From Lachnospiraceae bacterium (GTDB taxonomy: Bacteria > Bacillota > Clostridia > Lachnospirales > Lachnospiraceae): DNA of 64,000 bases. The notes under the pieces are model-generated. The model searched no databases, was not told the DNA's origin, and saw nothing but the letters and a program-made list of their open reading frames with translations. The stretch is taken from assembly GCA_910575565.1 (NCBI GenBank), contig CAJTFL010000001.1, forward strand, positions 372,001-436,000, written 5' to 3'. Below are positions 60,540-64,000 of the stretch, one piece after another (position 1 is the stretch's first letter; the number at the start of each line of letters is the position of its first letter). The position numbers and the translations under genes are program-made.

Positions 60540-62219
60540 ATGAATACCATTGACGCAAAACTGCTCCAAAAGGCGTTTTTAGCCGGGGCTGGCAGCCTGG
60601 AAGCGAAGAAAGAGTGGATCAACGAATTAAATGTATTTCCCGTGCCGGACGGGGACACAGGGACGAACATGACCCTTACGATTATGGCGGCAGCCAAGGA
60701 AGTGGCGGCCATAGAGCATCCCACCATGGAGGCTTTGGCGAAAGCGATTTCTTCCGGCTCCTTAAGGGGCGCTCGGGGAAACTCAGGCGTAATCCTATCC
60801 CAGCTCTTCCGCGGGTTTACCAAGGAGATTAAGGGGGCAGAGGAGATTGATACAAAAATCCTCTCCCGCGCCTTAACCCGGGCTACGGAGACTGCCTACA
60901 AGGCAGTGATGAAGCCCAAGGAGGGCACGATCCTTACCGTGGCCAAGGGGATGTCGGAGAAGGCGGCGGCCCTTTCGGAGCAGACCGATGATATTCTGGT
61001 ATTTTGCCAAAAGGTGGTGGAAGAGGGCGATATCATCTTAAGCAAAACCCCGGATATGCTCCCAGTGCTTAAGCAGGCCGGGGTGGTGGATTCCGGCGGG
61101 CAGGGCCTGATGCAGGTGCTTAAAGGCTGCTTAGAGGGGCTGATGGGAAAGGAAGTGAGCCTTAAGGTAGGCGAGGAAAGCCGGGAGCCTGCGGGGAAAG
61201 CCCTTCCGGCGGACAGGGCCGGCCTTGACACTGCTGACATTAAATTTGGGTACTGCACGGAATTTATCATTAACGGGGAAAGGGAATTTACCGATAAGGA
61301 TGAGCGGGAATTTAAGGGATACCTGGAAGAAATCGGTGATTCCATCGTGGTGGTTGCCGACGAGGATGTGGTGAAAGTCCATGTGCACACCGATCATCCC
61401 GGGCTGGCCTTTGAAAAGGCCTTAACCTATGGCTCCCTTTCCCGGATGAAGGTTGACAATATGCGGGAGGAGCACCAGGAGCGGCTGATTAAGGACGCCC
61501 AGGCCATCGCTGCCAAGCAGAAGGCAGAGGATGCGGCCAAGGAAAAAGCGCAGCCTAAGAAGCCTTTTGGCTTTATCGCCGTGTCCGTGGGCGAGGGCTT
61601 AAGCGAGATTTTCAAAGGGATTGGGGCGGACTACCTGATTGAGGGCGGACAGACCATGAACCCAAGCACGGAAGATATCTTAAATGCCGCAGGGAAGGTG
61701 AACGCAGAGACCATATTTGTCCTCCCCAACAATAAAAACATTATCCTGGCAGCGGAGCAGGCGATGCACATGATTGAGGACAAGCGGATTATCGTCGTGC
61801 CTTCCACTACGGTTCCCCAAGGGATCACGGCGCTGATTAACTTTATGCCGGATTTATCGGCGGAAGAAAATCTGGACAATATGAAGGCGGAAATGCAGCG
61901 GGTGAAAACCGGCCAGATCACTTATGCGGTGCGCACCACCAATATTGACGGCATGGATATCAATGAAGGGGATATCATGGCTATCGGCGACCACGGGATG
62001 CTTGCCGTGGAGCAGGATGTGCCTGATGCGGCCTTAAAGGCGTTAGATAAGCTGATTGACGAGGAGTCGGAGCTGGTAAGCTTATATTACGGGGCCGAGG
62101 TGTCCGAGGAGGAAGCAAACGAACTCCTTGAGCAGGCGAAGGAGCGGTTCCCCCAGGTGGAGGTGGAGCTGCAAAACGGCGGGCAGCCGGTATACTACTA
62201 CCTGCTTTCCGTGGAGTGA
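60540..62219 (+). CDS. DAK2-domain protein, FakA/YloV-like fatty acid kinase subunit
   Basis: 559 residues from ATG 60540 (AAGGAGGAAAC upstream). N-terminal DhaL/DAK2 nucleotide-binding domain (1-200) with FPVPDGDTGTNMTLT (metal-binding DxD-type motif) and RGARGNSGVILSQLFRG, a middle linker, and a C-terminal DegV-like/EDD-type domain. FakA phosphorylates fatty acids delivered by FakB. A Lys/Ala-rich linker lies at about 315-335. recG begins 6 bases later. Confidence 0.92.
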   Translation: MNTIDAKLLQKAFLAGAGSLEAKKEWINELNVFPVPDGDTGTNMTLTIMAAAKEVAAIEHPTMEALAKAISSGSLRGARGNSGVILSQLFRGFTKEIKGAEEIDTKILSRALTRATETAYKAVMKPKEGTILTVAKGMSEKAAALSEQTDDILVFCQKVVEEGDIILSKTPDMLPVLKQAGVVDSGGQGLMQVLKGCLEGLMGKEVSLKVGEESREPAGKALPADRAGLDTADIKFGYCTEFIINGEREFTDKDEREFKGYLEEIGDSIVVVADEDVVKVHVHTDHPGLAFEKALTYGSLSRMKVDNMREEHQERLIKDAQAIAAKQKAEDAAKEKAQPKKPFGFIAVSVGEGLSEIFKGIGADYLIEGGQTMNPSTEDILNAAGKVNAETIFVLPNNKNIILAAEQAMHMIEDKRIIVVPSTTVPQGITALINFMPDLSAEENLDNMKAEMQRVKTGQITYAVRTTNIDGMDINEGDIMAIGDHGMLAVEQDVPDAALKALDKLIDEESELVSLYYGAEVSEEEANELLEQAKERFPQVEVELQNGGQPVYYYLLSVE

Positions 62220-62225
62220 TAAGGG

Positions 62226-64000
62226 ATGGAGATTAAGGGAATGCCCTTGGAGGAATTAAAGGGGATCGGGGAAAAGACCGGGAAGCTGTTCCGGAAGATG
62301 GGAATTGGGACGGTAGATGAGCTTTTGCGGTTCTATCCCAGGGATTACGATGCTTTCCAGGATCCGCTTCCCATCGGCCAGCTGAAGGAGCAGGCGGTGA
62401 ATGCCGTGGAAGGGGTTTTGATGAAGCCTGCGGATCTCCTTCGGCTAAACGGGATGGAGCTGGTTACGGCCAAGCTTAAGGACTTAACCGGAAGCCTGCA
62501 GCTGACCTGGTTTCGTATGCCGTATATCCGTTCCCAGCTAAAGGCGGGAACCCCTTACGTTTTCCGGGGCAGGGTAGTTCGCAGGCAGGGGCGGCTTTTA
62601 ATGGAGCAGCCCCAGATTTATTCCCCGGAAGCCTATAAGGAATTAGCCCATTCCCTGCAGCCGATTTACGGGCAGACGAAAGGCCTAAGCAATAAGGCCA
62701 TCGCCAAGGCGGTATCCCAGGCCTTAAGCCTTGCGCCGAAGGAGCCGGATTATCTGCCGGAATATTTGCGGGAAAGGCACGGGCTTGCGGATTACTCCTT
62801 TGCCCTGGAGCATATCCATTTCCCCGGAGATCGGGCGGCCCTTTTAAAGGCCAGGAAGCGCCTGGTATTTGACGAGTTTTTCCTGTTCCTTATGGGGGTT
62901 CGACGCCTTAAAGAAAGCAGGCGGGATCAAGAATCGCCATTTCCCATAGCGGCTTTCGGGACAGCAGAGCGGCTCATTAGCGTTCTCCCTTACCGGCTGA
63001 CGAAGGCCCAGGAGAATGCCTGGGCAGAAATCCGGGCGGATATGGAAAGCGGCTTGGTGATGAACCGGTTAATCCAGGGGGATGTAGGATCGGGGAAGAC
63101 GATTATCGCCATATTAGCCCTTTTGGCAGCAGCAGACAGCGGATACCAGGGGGCGCTCATGGTTCCCACGGAAGTGCTGGCAAAGCAGCACTACGAATCC
63201 ATGGTTTCCCTGTTTCATGCCCACGGCATATCGAAGGTTCCCGTCTTAGTGACCGGCTCCATGACGGCAAGGGAGAAGCGCCAGGCCTATGAGGCCATCC
63301 GCAGCCATCAGGCGGATATCATTGTGGGCACGCACGCCTTAATCCAGGAAAAGATTAGCTACCGTAAGCTGGCGCTGGTAATTACCGACGAGCAGCACCG
63401 TTTCGGCGTAGGCCAGAGGGAAGCCCTGGGAGCGAAAGGCGAGGGCGGACTTCCCCATGTAATGGTAATGAGCGCTACCCCCATCCCCCGCACCCTGGCC
63501 ATCATCCTGTACGGCGATTTGGATATCTCCGTGATTGACCAGCTTCCCGCCAGCCGCCTCCCTATCAAAAACTGCGTGGTGGGGACGGACTACCGGAAGC
63601 GCGCCTACCACTTTATCGCCGGGCAGGCCGCCAAAGGCCATCAGGCTTACGTGATCTGCCCGATGGTGGAGGAAAGCGAGATGATCGAGGCGGAGAATGT
63701 GCTGGATTACACGAAAATTTTAAGGCAGGAGCTTCCGGAGGGAATTCGGGTGGAATACCTTCACGGGAAGATGAAAGGGGCAAAGAAGAACTGGATCATG
63801 GAACAGTTTGCCGCAGGCGAGATCCAGGTTTTAGTCTCCACCACGGTGATTGAGGTAGGCGTCAATGTGCCTAACGCCACCGTGATGATGATCGAGAATG
63901 CCGAGCGCTTCGGCCTGGCCCAGCTCCACCAGCTCCGCGGCCGGGTAGGGCGGGGGAAAGACCAGTCCTACTGCATCATGGTAAACTGCTCGGGGGACGA
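62226..64000 (+). CDS. recG: ATP-dependent DNA helicase RecG, 3' end outside window
   Basis: The first 591 codons are present and open to the right edge. Wedge/OB domain (about 1-240, with LKGIGEKTGKLFRKMGI at the start), helicase lobe 1 with Walker A GDVGSGKT (about 284-291), DEQHRFGV (DExH box), MSATPIPRT (motif III), and lobe 2 starting with EESEMIEAEN and LHGKMKG, followed by GRVGRG. RecG remodels stalled replication forks and Holliday junctions. ATG 62226 follows GATAAGGG. Usual place after the DAK2 gene. Confidence 0.95.
   Translation, partial: MEIKGMPLEELKGIGEKTGKLFRKMGIGTVDELLRFYPRDYDAFQDPLPIGQLKEQAVNAVEGVLMKPADLLRLNGMELVTAKLKDLTGSLQLTWFRMPYIRSQLKAGTPYVFRGRVVRRQGRLLMEQPQIYSPEAYKELAHSLQPIYGQTKGLSNKAIAKAVSQALSLAPKEPDYLPEYLRERHGLADYSFALEHIHFPGDRAALLKARKRLVFDEFFLFLMGVRRLKESRRDQESPFPIAAFGTAERLISVLPYRLTKAQENAWAEIRADMESGLVMNRLIQGDVGSGKTIIAILALLAAADSGYQGALMVPTEVLAKQHYESMVSLFHAHGISKVPVLVTGSMTAREKRQAYEAIRSHQADIIVGTHALIQEKISYRKLALVITDEQHRFGVGQREALGAKGEGGLPHVMVMSATPIPRTLAIILYGDLDISVIDQLPASRLPIKNCVVGTDYRKRAYHFIAGQAAKGHQAYVICPMVEESEMIEAENVLDYTKILRQELPEGIRVEYLHGKMKGAKKNWIMEQFAAGEIQVLVSTTVIEVGVNVPNATVMMIENAERFGLAQLHQLRGRVGRGKDQSYCIMVNCSGD

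Overview
The window looks like a chromosomal segment of an anaerobic, probably gut-associated Clostridia species of the Lachnospiraceae type. Three things point there: the housekeeping order gmk-rpoZ-rimO-pgsA-cinA and the order (rpmB)-asp23-DAK2-recG, the GerW/YtfJ and DUF2953 sporulation genes, and anaerobic radical-SAM enzymes (HydE, anaerobic sulfatase maturase) with T-box control. Core genes are moderately GC-rich. Several blocks (about 1-3.7 kb, 35-40 kb and 55-59.5 kb) are clearly AT-rich and look horizontally acquired. No rRNA, tRNA, CRISPR array or intact insertion sequence was seen.

Layout. 1-3.7 kb: the AT-rich end of a capsule/exopolysaccharide cluster (acyltransferase-3, F420-hydrogenase-beta-like Fe-S protein, Wzx-type flippase, broken glycosyltransferase), with a highly structured intergenic element at 784-884. 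4-7.7 kb: glycogen debranching enzyme, Aat and a GNAT. 7.7-13.1 kb: a solute-binding lipoprotein directly followed by a very large hybrid sensor kinase. 13.2-16.5 kb (minus): a tryptophan-type ABC importer (trpXYZ) behind a T-box whose specifier reads UGG. 16.6-19.3 kb: a deleted AAA-ATPase gene, hydE and an anaerobic sulfatase maturase.

19.7-33.3 kb is a glycosaminoglycan-type utilisation locus: ABC sugar importer, GH88 unsaturated-uronyl hydrolase, Cys-type sulfatase, heparinase II/III lyase, a sugar nucleotidyltransferase, a YesN/YesM two-component system on the minus strand and a TauE/SafE exporter. The maturase just upstream would activate the sulfatase. The two plus-strand promoters of this block (before the binding protein and before TauE) share an almost identical operator and extended -10 layout, which suggests one regulon under the local YesN/YesM pair.

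33.4-41.9 kb is accessory sequence full of wreckage: stubs of a Tn916-type integrase, HsdR, TnpV, a SymE-like toxin, an MNT nucleotidyltransferase, a GNAT, DUF554 and an acyltransferase, mixed with intact small genes. 42-52.6 kb is a core region (rqcH, yicC-like, gmk, rpoZ, rimO, pgsA, cinA, two unrecognised conserved-looking genes, DUF2953, gerW, a 45-aa membrane protein). 53-59.7 kb is a second accessory block: lipoproteins, Uma2, a BspA-like leucine-rich-repeat surface protein, and an eroding defence-like cassette (chimeric GHKL ATPase, DUF3883 protein, helicase stub). 59.8-64 kb returns to core genes (rpmB, asp23, DAK2 protein, recG, cut by the window end).

A recurring theme is decay by internal deletion: at least ten genes survive only as N- or C-terminal stubs or as head-tail chimeras. 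All family assignments are by reading the translated sequence; no database search was run.
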